A DNA stretch of 64,000 nucleotides from Stenotrophomonas rhizophila (GTDB lineage: Bacteria > Pseudomonadota > Gammaproteobacteria > Xanthomonadales > Xanthomonadaceae), in NCBI RefSeq assembly GCF_003751305.1, contig NZ_RJKV01000001.1, forward strand, positions 1-64,000, read 5' to 3'. Shown here in pieces: positions 47,516-56,512 of the stretch. The position numbers and the translations under genes were made by a program. Position 1 is the first letter of the stretch. Each line of letters begins with the position of its first letter. The notes beneath the pieces were generated by a model, which had not been told where the DNA came from, did not search any database, and was given only the letters and a program-made list of their open reading frames with translations.

Positions 47516-49180
47516 TTATTTCAGCGCCTTGAAGCGCAGGCGCTTCGGCGCGGCGTCGTCGCCCATGCGGCGGCGCTTGTCTTCTTCGTACTCGCGGTAG
47601 TTGCCCTGGAAGAACTCCACGTGCGAATCGCCTTCGAACGCCAGGATGTGGGTCGCGATGCGATCCAGGAACCAGCGGTCATGCGAAATCACGAAGGTGT
47701 TGCCCGGGAACTCCAGCAGCGCATCTTCCAGCGCACGCAGGGTTTCGATGTCCAGATCGTTGGACGGTTCATCGAGCAGCAGCACGTTGCCACCCTGCAG
47801 CAGGGTCTTGGCCATGTGCAGGCGGCCACGCTCACCACCGGACAGCGAGCCGACCAGCTTCTGCTGATCCTGGCCCTTGAAGTTGAAGCGGCCGATGTAA
47901 GCGCGCGACTGGATCTCCACACCGTTGATGTTGAGGATGTCCAGGCCGCCAGCGATTTCCTGGAAGACGTTGTGGTTGCCTTCCAGCGCGTCGCGGCTCT
48001 GATCCACGTAGGACAGCTTGACGGTCGGGCCGACCACGATCTCGCCGGTATCCGGCTTTTCCTGGCCGGTGATCATCTTGAACAGGGTCGACTTACCGGC
48101 ACCGTTGGGGCCGATGATGCCGACGATCGCGCCACCCGGGACCAGGAAGTTGAGGTTGTCGAACAGCAGGCGATCACCGAACTTCTTGGAGACGTTCTTG
48201 AATTCCATCACCGCATTGCCCAGGCGCTCGCCCGGCGGGATGAAGATTTCATTGGTCTCGTTGCGCTTCTGGTAATCCACCGACTGCAGCTCTTCCAGGC
48301 GGGCCAGACGGGCCTTGCCCTTGGTGCGGCCGCCCTTGGCGTTCTGGCGCGACCACTCCAGTTCCTTCTGGATCGCCTTCTGGCGGGACTTCTCCTGGTT
48401 GTCTTCCTGACGCAGGCGGTCGTCCTTCTGGGTCAGCCAGTCGGTGTAGTTGCCCTTCCACGGAATGCCGCGGCCGCGATCCAGTTCCAGGATCCACTCG
48501 GCGGCGTTGTCCAGGAAGTAGCGATCATGGGTAACGGCCACGACAGTGCCGGTGTAGCGGGCCAGGAACTGCTCCAGCCATTCCACGGACTCGGCGTCCA
48601 GATGGTTGGTCGGTTCATCGAGCAGCAGCATGTCCGGCTTCTGCAGCAGCAGGCGGCACAGCGCCACGCGGCGCTTTTCACCACCGGACAGGGTGCCCAC
48701 GATGGCTTCCCACGGCGGCAGGCGCAGCGCGTCGGCGGCCACGTCCAGCTGGTTTTCCAGGGTGTGTGCATCGCCGGCGGCGAGGATCGCCTCCAGGCGC
48801 TCCTGTTCCTTGGCCAGCTTGTCGAAGTCGGCGCCTTCCTCGGCATAGGCCAGGTAGACGGCGTCCAGCTGGGCCTGGGCCTGCAGCACTTCGCCCACGC
48901 CTTCCTCGACGGATTCACGCACCGTCTTGGTCGGGTCCAGCTCCGGTTCCTGGGCCAGGTAGCCGACCTTGATGCCGGCCTGCGGGCGGGCTTCGCCCTC
49001 GAAATCGGTATCCACGCCGGCCATGATCTTGAGCACCGTCGACTTGCCGGAGCCGTTCAGGCCCAGCAGGCCGATCTTGGCACCGGGGAAGAACGACAGC
49101 GAGATGTCCTTGATGATCTGCCGCTTGGGCGGGACCACCTTGCTGACGCGGTTCATGGTGTAGATGTATTGCGAGGACAT
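47516..49180 (-). CDS. ettA: Energy-dependent translational throttle protein EttA
   Basis: A soluble ABC-F ATPase (554 residues, family length 555) that binds the ribosomal E site and gates translation according to the ATP/ADP ratio. Two ABC domains are visible. The first has Walker A GLNGSGKST, signature LSGGEKRR and Walker B MLLLDEPTNHLD; the second has GPNGAGKST, LSGGERGR and VLLLDEPSNDLD. The arm and linker regions characteristic of EttA lie around LDAVYLAYAEEGADFDKLAKEQ and EWSRQNAKGGRTKGKARL. The start MSSQYIYTMNRVSKVVPPKR at 49180 is the conserved EttA N-terminus and has GGAGAG upstream; the longer open frame is not used. Confidence 0.96.
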   Translation of the reverse strand: MSSQYIYTMNRVSKVVPPKRQIIKDISLSFFPGAKIGLLGLNGSGKSTVLKIMAGVDTDFEGEARPQAGIKVGYLAQEPELDPTKTVRESVEEGVGEVLQAQAQLDAVYLAYAEEGADFDKLAKEQERLEAILAAGDAHTLENQLDVAADALRLPPWEAIVGTLSGGEKRRVALCRLLLQKPDMLLLDEPTNHLDAESVEWLEQFLARYTGTVVAVTHDRYFLDNAAEWILELDRGRGIPWKGNYTDWLTQKDDRLRQEDNQEKSRQKAIQKELEWSRQNAKGGRTKGKARLARLEELQSVDYQKRNETNEIFIPPGERLGNAVMEFKNVSKKFGDRLLFDNLNFLVPGGAIVGIIGPNGAGKSTLFKMITGQEKPDTGEIVVGPTVKLSYVDQSRDALEGNHNVFQEIAGGLDILNINGVEIQSRAYIGRFNFKGQDQQKLVGSLSGGERGRLHMAKTLLQGGNVLLLDEPSNDLDIETLRALEDALLEFPGNTFVISHDRWFLDRIATHILAFEGDSHVEFFQGNYREYEEDKRRRMGDDAAPKRLRFKALK

Positions 49181-49338
49181 GAGCTCTCCGAAGGCGCAAC
49201 CCTGCGCCCGTTCCGGACGGAACAGGAACAGAAGAAGAAAAGGATGGGCCAATTATAGCCGGAAGCGATCAGGGCCGCCGGGAGCCAAGGTGCCCGGGGC
49301 TTGCCGCCGCCTGAATGCGGGGTCAAACCCATTGAATT

Positions 49339-49351
49339 GGAAACCGTTTCC
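49339..49351 (+). promoter_or_regulatory. Palindrome GGAAACCGTTTCC before the RcnB-like gene
   Basis: A perfect palindrome with a central C, 65 bp before the start of the small secreted protein gene. Its form resembles LacI/GalR-family operators. No regulator gene is nearby, so the binding protein is unknown. Confidence 0.45.
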
Positions 49352-49415
49352 AGCCGGAGACCGTTCAGACGCGGTGCGCATGATGGAGCCATCAACCCAC
49401 CAAGCGAGGCCAGTC

Positions 49416-49904
49416 ATGCGCATGAATCGATTTGTGGTCGGGGCCGTTGCCTCGCTGCTGGCCCTGGGCACCGTGGCCCCGGCCTTCGCCGATGACCATC
49501 GTGGACGCGGTCACGACCGCCGCGAGTGGCGTGATGACCGCCGCGACAACCGCCACGACAACCGCCACGATCGCCATGACCGGCACGACCGTCATGACCG
49601 TCGCGAGGTCCGCCACGACCGCCGTTACGACCCTCGCTACGACAACCGTGGCTACTACCGTCCGGGCCCGCCGCCGCCGCGTGTGGTCTATCGCCCGGCG
49701 CCGGGGTATGGCTCCTACGGCTGGGCGCGTGGCCACCGTTACCGTGAGTACTACGGTGGCCCGGTCTACGTGGTCAACGACTACAGCCGCTATTCGGTGC
49801 GCCGCCCGCCGCGCGACCACCACTGGATCCGCGATGATCGCGGCAACCTGCTGCTGGTCGCCATCGCCACCGGGATCATTGCGGATTACGTGATCAACCG
49901 GTGA
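49416..49904 (+). CDS. RcnB-like exported small protein
   Basis: A 162-residue periplasmic protein with an RcnB-like C-terminus. The signal peptide is MRMNRFVVGAVASLLALGTVAPAFA. It is followed by a highly basic low-complexity stretch of His-Asp-Arg repeats (about 26-70), which could bind metal ions, then a Tyr/Pro/Gly-rich stretch. The C-terminal block is YYGGPVYVVNDYSRYSVRRPPRDHHWIRDDRGNLLLVAIATGIIADYVI. RcnB in E. coli is involved in nickel and cobalt homeostasis; that role is not shown here and the family is broad. The ATG at 49416 has GAGG upstream (49422 is an alternative). It ends in a bidirectional terminator. Confidence 0.75.
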   Translation: MRMNRFVVGAVASLLALGTVAPAFADDHRGRGHDRREWRDDRRDNRHDNRHDRHDRHDRHDRREVRHDRRYDPRYDNRGYYRPGPPPPRVVYRPAPGYGSYGWARGHRYREYYGGPVYVVNDYSRYSVRRPPRDHHWIRDDRGNLLLVAIATGIIADYVINR

Positions 49905-49949
49905 GCCGGATGCGTGATCCGGTAACCTGGCGGTCGAACGCTACATGAC

Positions 49950-49980
49950 AAAAAGGCGCATCCGGTGGATGCGCCTTTTT
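49950..49980. terminator. Bidirectional intrinsic terminator
   Basis: AAAAAGGCGCATCC and GGATGCGCCTTTTT are perfect 14-bp arms around GGT, so both strands have a stem followed by five T. It serves the RcnB-like gene on plus and the TpsA gene converging from minus. Confidence 0.93.
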
Positions 49981-49998
49981 GCTATCGCACGCCGGCGA

Positions 49999-52900
49999 TC
50001 ATTCCGGCGGCTGGCGCAGGCAACCTCCGCCCAGGGACGTGCAGCGATCTTCCGCGGGCCTGATGGCCGCACCGTCCATCCGGTACATAGGGGTGGTCGA
50101 CGGTTCAGCCAGCGGGGACACAGCGACAGCAGGCAGATTCGCCGCGACGTCACGGGCCACCTGCCGTGCCTGCTCTGGCCACACGCCGACGATATCCAGC
50201 GTACCGGGGCGATAGCGGATGTCATAGTTGCCCAAGCGCGCGCCCCGCGCATCGCTGGCGAGGATCGCGTAGCGGCCGGGGCGGGCATCGGCATCATCCC
50301 CCTCGGTGCGCAACACAACGCTGTCGATCGCATCGCCGTTGAGCAGCCCTTCGGCGGTGTGGCCGTTCAGTGCGGTGGTCTGGCCAATGCCCCCGCGGGC
50401 GTCATTGGCGGTGATGGTCAGCCCGGCCTTGCCGATGGACAGGATTCCGTTGACGTAGGTGATGTCGTAGTTGGACAGCCCGGTGCCGTCGGCATTGCGG
50501 GCAGTGATCACGTAGTTGCCGACGTTGGCCATGGCGCTGGATCCGGCACTCGCAAGATCGACCTTGCCCACCGTATCGCCATTGAGCAGGCCATCGAGTT
50601 GATAGCCGTTGAGGCCCCCGGTCTGGCCATAGGTCTTGCCGCCGTCGTTGGCGGTGATCGTCAGTGCCCGTGGATCCACCTGCAGGGTGCCGTCGATGAA
50701 GCGCAGTGCATAGCCGGATTGCGGGCTGTCGAGTGATCCCTTGCCGATCCACAGCGCATAGGGTGTCGTGGACACATGGGCCGTCGCAGCGGAGCCGGCT
50801 GATGTGATCAACGGAGCGCCACTCAACACGCTGCCGATCTGATCCGTCTTGTAAGCCCCGGTTACGCCCTGCATCGCCCCGCTCACGATGTAAGCCTGGC
50901 TCAGATCGAGGGCATCGCCATAGGTCTTGCGCAGGTTTGCACCGGTGACGGTCAAGAGAGGTTGGTAGGCGAACAGGTAGCGGTTGCCGCCGGCGGTCGG
51001 CGTTGCGAATGCCGGGGTGTTCCAGAGTGCGGTATTGCCGCTGTCGACCCCGTTGAACTGGTGGTTCAGCATTGGGCTGTCGAGGAAAATGCGCCACTGG
51101 CCAGTGCCGCCGCTGACATCGAGCGCGGTGGAGCCGACCTCGTTGACAAAGCGACCCCCTGCGGCGAGGTCGATCGTGTCGGCCCGGATCATGCCGGTGA
51201 GGCGCAGCTCGCCACCGCTGCTGGCGCGCAGTGCCCCCGATACCGACGTCGTACCGAGATCGAGCGCACCGTGGCTGGTCGCGGCCAACGAGGACGCAGA
51301 CACGCTGCCGAACGCCAGCGCATTGCGATCCGTGATCGCCACCGCGCCGGCTCCGACGAGGTCGACCTTGCCCCCGAAATCATTGTCGGCGCGCGTCAGG
51401 GTGATCGCACCGCCATTCGTCGCCAAGCGTGTGTCGCCCGTGACCTGGAACGCAGCCGACTGGGTGATGCCACCTCTCTCGCTCGCGAGCGACAGGGTGC
51501 CACCGCCGTTGCCGTCGTCGATGGTCAGCGCACCGCCGATCGCGATCCGCGCTGCAGCGGCATCCAGCCCGGCAAGCGCATGGCTGCCGCCGACCGCGCC
51601 CTCGAAGCGTATGTCGCCGTCGCCGGCGCGCGCGGTCAGGGTATGCCGGCCACTGGCGGTCGAGTCGACTGTGCCGATGAACGCGATGTCGCCCGACGCG
51701 CTGTCCAGCGCGGTGTCGGCGTCGAGCACGACGCCGCCCCGGTAGGTCTGGTCGCCCGATGTGGTGATGGCAGGCGCCAGGCGGATCGTCGCCGCCTGTA
51801 CATCAAGGCTGGCCGCGTCCACCTGGCCGAGTACCAGAGTAGTGCTGTCGTGGAGCGCCACGTTGCGACCGCGCGTGTGCACGCGACCACGGAAGTCGTT
51901 GCCGGCACCGCGCAGGTCCATGTCGCGACCCGCATCGAGGGTCGCTGCGCCGCCTGCAGTGATGCGACCACCGGTCTGTACGATGTCCACGCCGCTCGAC
52001 AGCGCGAGCGCGCCTGCCGCGGAGACGTCGGCACCGAGCACCAAGCCGTTCGCGCCATGCAGGGACACCGCACCGCCGCCCAGTGCGTGCCCAAGGGCCA
52101 ATGCGCCCGTCTCCGAGCGCAGGGTCACGCGCCCTATGCCCGTAGTGACCGCGGTGGCGAGTTCCAGAATGCCGCCCGCGAGGTCGACATTGCTTCCAGC
52201 GCCGCTGGCGAGGTCGACGACCCGCAGGGTGTCTTGGCCGCGCAGGACCACGCCTGCACCGGCGCGCGCGCCCACATCACCGCCGAATCGGTTGCCGGCA
52301 TGTCCCATGGCGATTGCGTCGACGGCATCGAACGATGCGGCCGCGTCGACGTCGAGTGCGCCAGCCTGGCCGATCGTCGCGCCGCTGTCTGCGGTGAGGC
52401 TGCCGCCGACGCGGCCGGCACCAAACACGAGGCCGCCGGTGCCTGCATGCGCGCTCAGGTCGCCGTCGATGTCGAATGTGCCCAGTGAAAGCGCGCTGCC
52501 GGTCAGCGCGGCATCACCGGTGACCCTCGCGTTGGCCAGCGTCAGCCCGGCCACGCTGGTCGCGCGCAGGCTGTCCACGGCGATGCCGTCGAGCGCCAGC
52601 GTCGATGCGGCATCGACGATTGCAGCGTCGCCATCGAGCCACAGCGTGCCGCCGAAACGGTTGGCGGCGTTGTCGAGCGTGATGTTGCCATCGGCCACGA
52701 AGCGGGCGTGGCCGCCGATCTCGTAGGTGCCTTGTTGGGTGTACGCGCTGCCACTGTCCACGGTCAGCGTATCGCTCACGCGGATGGCGTGGGCGGATAC
52801 CGTCGCGCCCTCGAGCGCCAGCGACTGCAGACGACGGGACGCACCGGCATCGGCCTCCAGCGAAACCGCATCGCGGGCGTCGAGCGTGAGCCGACCGCGA

Positions 52901-54600
52901 CCGTCGGTTTGCGCGTCGAGGAGACCGGTCACGGTGATCGATCCATCCGTGCTGCGCACCGTGTAGTTTCCCCCACGCAGACCGATCGCGCCGAATGCGA
53001 TGTTGCCCGTGGTATTGAGGTTGCCACCGACCGTCGTCTGGTAGTGGACGCCGCGGGTATCAAACGACGACAGCGCCGTCACGCCGCCGATGTCGCCCGC
53101 GAACGCCAACCCGCGGGCGGTGATGCCGAGTGCGTACGCGCCATCCACGCGACCGCTGAAGTCTACGGTGCCGGCGCTACTGGTCAACTGTGTATCGCGT
53201 TCAAGCAGGAGGTCGCCATCGTAGCGCTGGTAGCCGAGCGTGGTGACTGGTCCGGACAGCCGCAGCTGCGGCGCCCTTGCAATCAACGCGCTGACGTTCA
53301 GCGTGCCGAATCGCAGCATCGCGGCGTCGCTGATGTACACGTTGTTGCCGGCCAGCGACACGATGCCGCCGAAGGCATTGCCGGGGTTGTCCAATTCGAT
53401 GTCGCTGTTGGTCTGCACCGTCGTCGCGCCGCCCACGTGGAGCGACGCGAACTGCGCCAGTGCGATGCTGTTGCCCACCACCAGATTGCCCTGCACGGTG
53501 CCGCCGAGCTTGTGGATGCGGTTGGTGGCCGACCCCAGCGACACGTTCTGCAGAGGGCCGGTAAACTGCAGCGTCCCAGCCGAGAGGGCTCCTGAGTTCT
53601 GGGTGACATCGCCTTCGGCGTACAGCGTGGCGGCACCGGCGTAAACGTCGCCGGTCTGCACGATGCCCCCGCCCCGGGCCTGTACCAACAGGCTGCCATC
53701 ATTGCCCGAGAGGCTGCCGGCGGTGACCAGCCCGCCCACGTTGATCAGGCTTGACAGCAGACCCGGCGCCACCGCCGCCTTCAGGCTGATCGCCCCGGCC
53801 TTCAGGGTGCCGCTGTTGTTGATGGCGCTGTTGCCGAACGCGGTGCCGGTTGAAGTGCCGATGCTGGCCAGGTAGTAGCTGATGCCGATGCCGGGCTCGT
53901 AGAACTGCAGCTGCGCCTGGTTGGCCGCCAGCAGGTTGATCTGCGCGGCCTGGATGCTGCCGCCATTGGTGATCGCCGCGCCCAGCAGCGAAATCGACCC
54001 GTTGGGGGCGCTCAGGGTGCCCTGGTTGATGATCTGCGCCCCGGCCTGGAAACTGCCCTGGAAGTCGTAGACGTCATCGGCCACCCCGCCGTCCAGCGTC
54101 ATCGTGCTGGCTACCAGGCCACCGACGTTGACGCTGGATCCGGCGCTGAACACGATCCCGGCCGGATTGATCAGGAACACTTGGCCGTGGCTGTTGAGCA
54201 TGCCGGCGATGGTGCTCGGTGTGCCCGAATGGATCCTGTTGACGGTGACTGCGTTTTTGACGGGCACCATGAAGGTGACGCTATGGGCGTTACCGATGTC
54301 GAAGCTGGCCCAGTCGATGATGGCCTTGGCCGAGGTCTGGTCGACGGTGAGCGCGTTGGCACCGTTGGGGGTGATGGTGCCGGCGCCCGTGCTCCAGCTG
54401 CCGCCGGTAGGCAGGGTCGCGGCAAGCCCGGCCGGCACCCACAGCGCCATCAGCAGCGGCAGCCAGAGTGGGCGCAGTGCCAACTGCCGCTGCGAGGGCA
54501 GGGCAGCACCGGATCCGGCCATGCTGCCACTGGCCAGCTCGGAAGCAACTTGGACGCGGCCCAAAGCACGATTGAAAACAAGGCGATAGATACGATTCAT
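49999..54600 (-). CDS. Two-partner secreted exoprotein TpsA (hemagglutinin/filamentous type)
   Basis: A type Vb surface exoprotein of 1533 residues. It starts with an ESPR signal (MNRIYRLVFNRALGRVQVAS) and a hydrophobic core ending near VPAGLAA (about 60). The TPS secretion domain (about 60-300) includes the motif NSHGQVFLINPAGIVFSAGSSVNVGG. A long beta-helix region follows, in which a module containing NAFGG, NRFGG or NDFGG recurs five times (about 53370, 52660, 52290, 51900 and 51380 nt). Toward the C-terminus are MBG-like repeats (YGDALDLSQAY, LTITANDGGKTYGQ, LTITANDARGGIGQ). It is followed on the same strand after 12 bp by nothing further downstream; its transporter gene lies directly upstream. 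No toxin domain or CdiA-type C-terminus was recognised. GAGGAAC upstream supports the ATG. Confidence 0.92.
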   Translation of the reverse strand: MNRIYRLVFNRALGRVQVASELASGSMAGSGAALPSQRQLALRPLWLPLLMALWVPAGLAATLPTGGSWSTGAGTITPNGANALTVDQTSAKAIIDWASFDIGNAHSVTFMVPVKNAVTVNRIHSGTPSTIAGMLNSHGQVFLINPAGIVFSAGSSVNVGGLVASTMTLDGGVADDVYDFQGSFQAGAQIINQGTLSAPNGSISLLGAAITNGGSIQAAQINLLAANQAQLQFYEPGIGISYYLASIGTSTGTAFGNSAINNSGTLKAGAISLKAAVAPGLLSSLINVGGLVTAGSLSGNDGSLLVQARGGGIVQTGDVYAGAATLYAEGDVTQNSGALSAGTLQFTGPLQNVSLGSATNRIHKLGGTVQGNLVVGNSIALAQFASLHVGGATTVQTNSDIELDNPGNAFGGIVSLAGNNVYISDAAMLRFGTLNVSALIARAPQLRLSGPVTTLGYQRYDGDLLLERDTQLTSSAGTVDFSGRVDGAYALGITARGLAFAGDIGGVTALSSFDTRGVHYQTTVGGNLNTTGNIAFGAIGLRGGNYTVRSTDGSITVTGLLDAQTDGRGRLTLDARDAVSLEADAGASRRLQSLALEGATVSAHAIRVSDTLTVDSGSAYTQQGTYEIGGHARFVADGNITLDNAANRFGGTLWLDGDAAIVDAASTLALDGIAVDSLRATSVAGLTLANARVTGDAALTGSALSLGTFDIDGDLSAHAGTGGLVFGAGRVGGSLTADSGATIGQAGALDVDAAASFDAVDAIAMGHAGNRFGGDVGARAGAGVVLRGQDTLRVVDLASGAGSNVDLAGGILELATAVTTGIGRVTLRSETGALALGHALGGGAVSLHGANGLVLGADVSAAGALALSSGVDIVQTGGRITAGGAATLDAGRDMDLRGAGNDFRGRVHTRGRNVALHDSTTLVLGQVDAASLDVQAATIRLAPAITTSGDQTYRGGVVLDADTALDSASGDIAFIGTVDSTASGRHTLTARAGDGDIRFEGAVGGSHALAGLDAAAARIAIGGALTIDDGNGGGTLSLASERGGITQSAAFQVTGDTRLATNGGAITLTRADNDFGGKVDLVGAGAVAITDRNALAFGSVSASSLAATSHGALDLGTTSVSGALRASSGGELRLTGMIRADTIDLAAGGRFVNEVGSTALDVSGGTGQWRIFLDSPMLNHQFNGVDSGNTALWNTPAFATPTAGGNRYLFAYQPLLTVTGANLRKTYGDALDLSQAYIVSGAMQGVTGAYKTDQIGSVLSGAPLITSAGSAATAHVSTTPYALWIGKGSLDSPQSGYALRFIDGTLQVDPRALTITANDGGKTYGQTGGLNGYQLDGLLNGDTVGKVDLASAGSSAMANVGNYVITARNADGTGLSNYDITYVNGILSIGKAGLTITANDARGGIGQTTALNGHTAEGLLNGDAIDSVVLRTEGDDADARPGRYAILASDARGARLGNYDIRYRPGTLDIVGVWPEQARQVARDVAANLPAVAVSPLAEPSTTPMYRMDGAAIRPAEDRCTSLGGGCLRQPPE

Positions 54601-54612
54601 GGTCTGTGTTCC

Positions 54613-56322
54613 TCAGAACGTCAGGCTGATGCCGGCCCAGACGCGCATATCGTCTTGATCGGTAGGTTGGGTGCGGCCGGTCGGGGTGGAGGCGGTCAGG
54701 TTGAACTGCAGGCCCTGCAGCTGCGGCAGCCGCAACTGAAGGCCCAGGCCTGCGCCTTCGAGCGTGATGGGCTGCAGCCCGAGCCGGCGGTTCTGCGCCA
54801 CGGGCGAGGTCCTGCCCCAGTCGTAGAACACCTGGAACGACACCACGTCTCCCCAGTTGCGGCCTTGGAACGGCGAGGGCAGGGTGGCGAAGCCGGGCGC
54901 ATCGACCTGGTATTCGAACGTGGCCTGCACGCCGCGATCGCCCAGCGCGGCCGAGAGCGGGAAGGCACGCACGCTGTTCGGGCCGCCGACACTGAACTGC
55001 TCCATCGGTGTCAGTGCGTTGTCGGTGAACTGGCCAGTGCCACGCAGATAGAGACGCTGGTTGCCGGGCAGGGCCTGCAGGCGAGCCGCCGACAGTCGCG
55101 TCACCCAGTAGTAGCTGTCGTGGTTGGGATACAGCCAATCGAACGGCGCTGACTCGTCGCTGATCGACTTGCGCGTGCTCAGCTGCACCAGGTTGATGCC
55201 GCGCAGCCGGCGGTCGGTATGCCGCATCGACAGGCCGGCTTCAAGCACGTCGAACGCATGACTGGAGAGCTGCATGCCGAGGCCATCAAGACGGGATTCC
55301 TGGTGGATCCAGCGGCTGGAGACCTGCAGCAGCAGATCGGTGCGGTTGATGAATTTCCAGTCCAGCCCGACGTGGCCGACCGTGGTGGGGCCATGGATTT
55401 CCAGCGCCGAGAACGGGCCGTTGTTGAGCTCGATCTCGCTGCGGCTCACGCCAGCGGTCAGGCTGAGGCCATCGATGGCGGAGGAGGGAATACTCAGCGA
55501 CAACGCCCCCTGCCAGCTGTCGGCCGGGTCCAGTCCGTAGGCGACACTGGCGCTCAGTACATCAGCCGCGCCCAGCGCGTTGAAGGCACTGATACCGAGT
55601 TCGGCGCGGTACTTGCCGGTGCTGTCGGTGCCATGGTTGTTCAGCCCGGCCGTGACTTCATACGGATGCGCGCTGTCCTGGGCGACCAGCACGATGTCCG
55701 TTTCACCAGCGTGCTCACCGGGCTGCAGGATCGAAGTGACCGACACCCCGGGCAGGTCACGCGCATACAGCAGGGCGCGGTCCAGTTCTGCCCGGCGCAA
55801 CGGGCGGCCGATCAGCCCCAGGCTGCTGGCGGTGAGCTGGTCGTCGCGGTAGCGCTGGCTGCCCTGCACCAGCACCCGGCCCACCCGGCCTTCCAGGACT
55901 GTCAGCGTCAGGGTCTGGCTGTCCCCGATGTCCTGCGGCGGCACATAGGCCACCGAGACCAGAAACCCTGCCTCGCGATACGTCTGGGTGATACGCGCGC
56001 TGATCTGCTGGATCTGCTCGAAATCCAGTGCAGCGGGCAACGTTGGGCCGATCTCACGCAGTGTCCGGTTGGCGACGGCCTCCACGGCGGCGCGGCTGAT
56101 GCCGCTGGCAGGGTGATCGCCCACCCCCTCCACCGTGACCCGTGCGATCAACACGGTCGTGGCGTTCGGTGTGCCGGGGGTACTGGCTGCGCCGGTTTCT
56201 GCTGACTGAGCCCAAGCCTGCGGGCCGAGGCAGGTGCTGAGGGCCAGAGCGAGAAGGCTGGTATATGGCCGCCGGCGCGTGCCTGGCAGGAGACGATCGG
56301 GGTGACGGCCGGAACGGGACAT
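54613..56322 (-). CDS. Two-partner secretion outer-membrane transporter TpsB
   Basis: An Omp85-type transporter of the FhaC/ShlB/HecB family (569 residues) that exports the TpsA protein encoded 12 bp downstream. It has an N-terminal signal (about 1-38, with an Arg-rich start), a plug helix region, two POTRA domains (about 50-205; for example AALDFEQIQQISARITQTYREAGFLVSVAYVPPQ) and a 16-strand barrel. The VRAFP motif in SVGGPNSVRAFPLSAALGDRG sits in the conserved L6 loop. It ends in the barrel signature ...DDMRVWAGISLTF, with terminal phenylalanine. The ATG at 56322 has AAGGAAG upstream. Confidence 0.94.
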   Translation of the reverse strand: MSRSGRHPDRLLPGTRRRPYTSLLALALSTCLGPQAWAQSAETGAASTPGTPNATTVLIARVTVEGVGDHPASGISRAAVEAVANRTLREIGPTLPAALDFEQIQQISARITQTYREAGFLVSVAYVPPQDIGDSQTLTLTVLEGRVGRVLVQGSQRYRDDQLTASSLGLIGRPLRRAELDRALLYARDLPGVSVTSILQPGEHAGETDIVLVAQDSAHPYEVTAGLNNHGTDSTGKYRAELGISAFNALGAADVLSASVAYGLDPADSWQGALSLSIPSSAIDGLSLTAGVSRSEIELNNGPFSALEIHGPTTVGHVGLDWKFINRTDLLLQVSSRWIHQESRLDGLGMQLSSHAFDVLEAGLSMRHTDRRLRGINLVQLSTRKSISDESAPFDWLYPNHDSYYWVTRLSAARLQALPGNQRLYLRGTGQFTDNALTPMEQFSVGGPNSVRAFPLSAALGDRGVQATFEYQVDAPGFATLPSPFQGRNWGDVVSFQVFYDWGRTSPVAQNRRLGLQPITLEGAGLGLQLRLPQLQGLQFNLTASTPTGRTQPTDQDDMRVWAGISLTF

Positions 56323-56462
56323 CGGAGCACTTCCTTGACGGTTCGGGGGCCTGGACGCGAATCGTCCACGGGGCCTGATCCTTCTTGACCGTCAAAAGCG
56401 TGGCAGTCCTATCATCGCGATCCACACCCGCCGACACGCGCACCGGATACTGCGCGCCCATG

Positions 56463-56490
56463 AAAAAGGGCGCGCCCGAAGGCGCGCCCT
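56463..56490 (-). terminator. Intrinsic terminator after the classical autotransporter gene
   Basis: On the minus strand, GGGCGCGCC-TTCG-GGCGCGCCC is followed by TTTTT, a textbook tetraloop hairpin 23 bp after the stop at 56513. It separates this gene from tpsB downstream. Confidence 0.92.
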
Positions 56491-56512
56491 GTAGGTCAAC
56501 CGTTGACCTGCA

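Noticed and set aside
49164..49904. A longer frame for the RcnB-like protein starting near 49164
   Set aside because: The extra N-terminal part overlaps the ettA start region and lacks a signal; the signal peptide begins at 49416.
49999..54600. Contact-dependent inhibition (CdiA) toxin
   Set aside because: The C-terminal end shows MBG-like repeats and no VENN motif or immunity gene downstream; the next feature on the minus strand is only a terminator.
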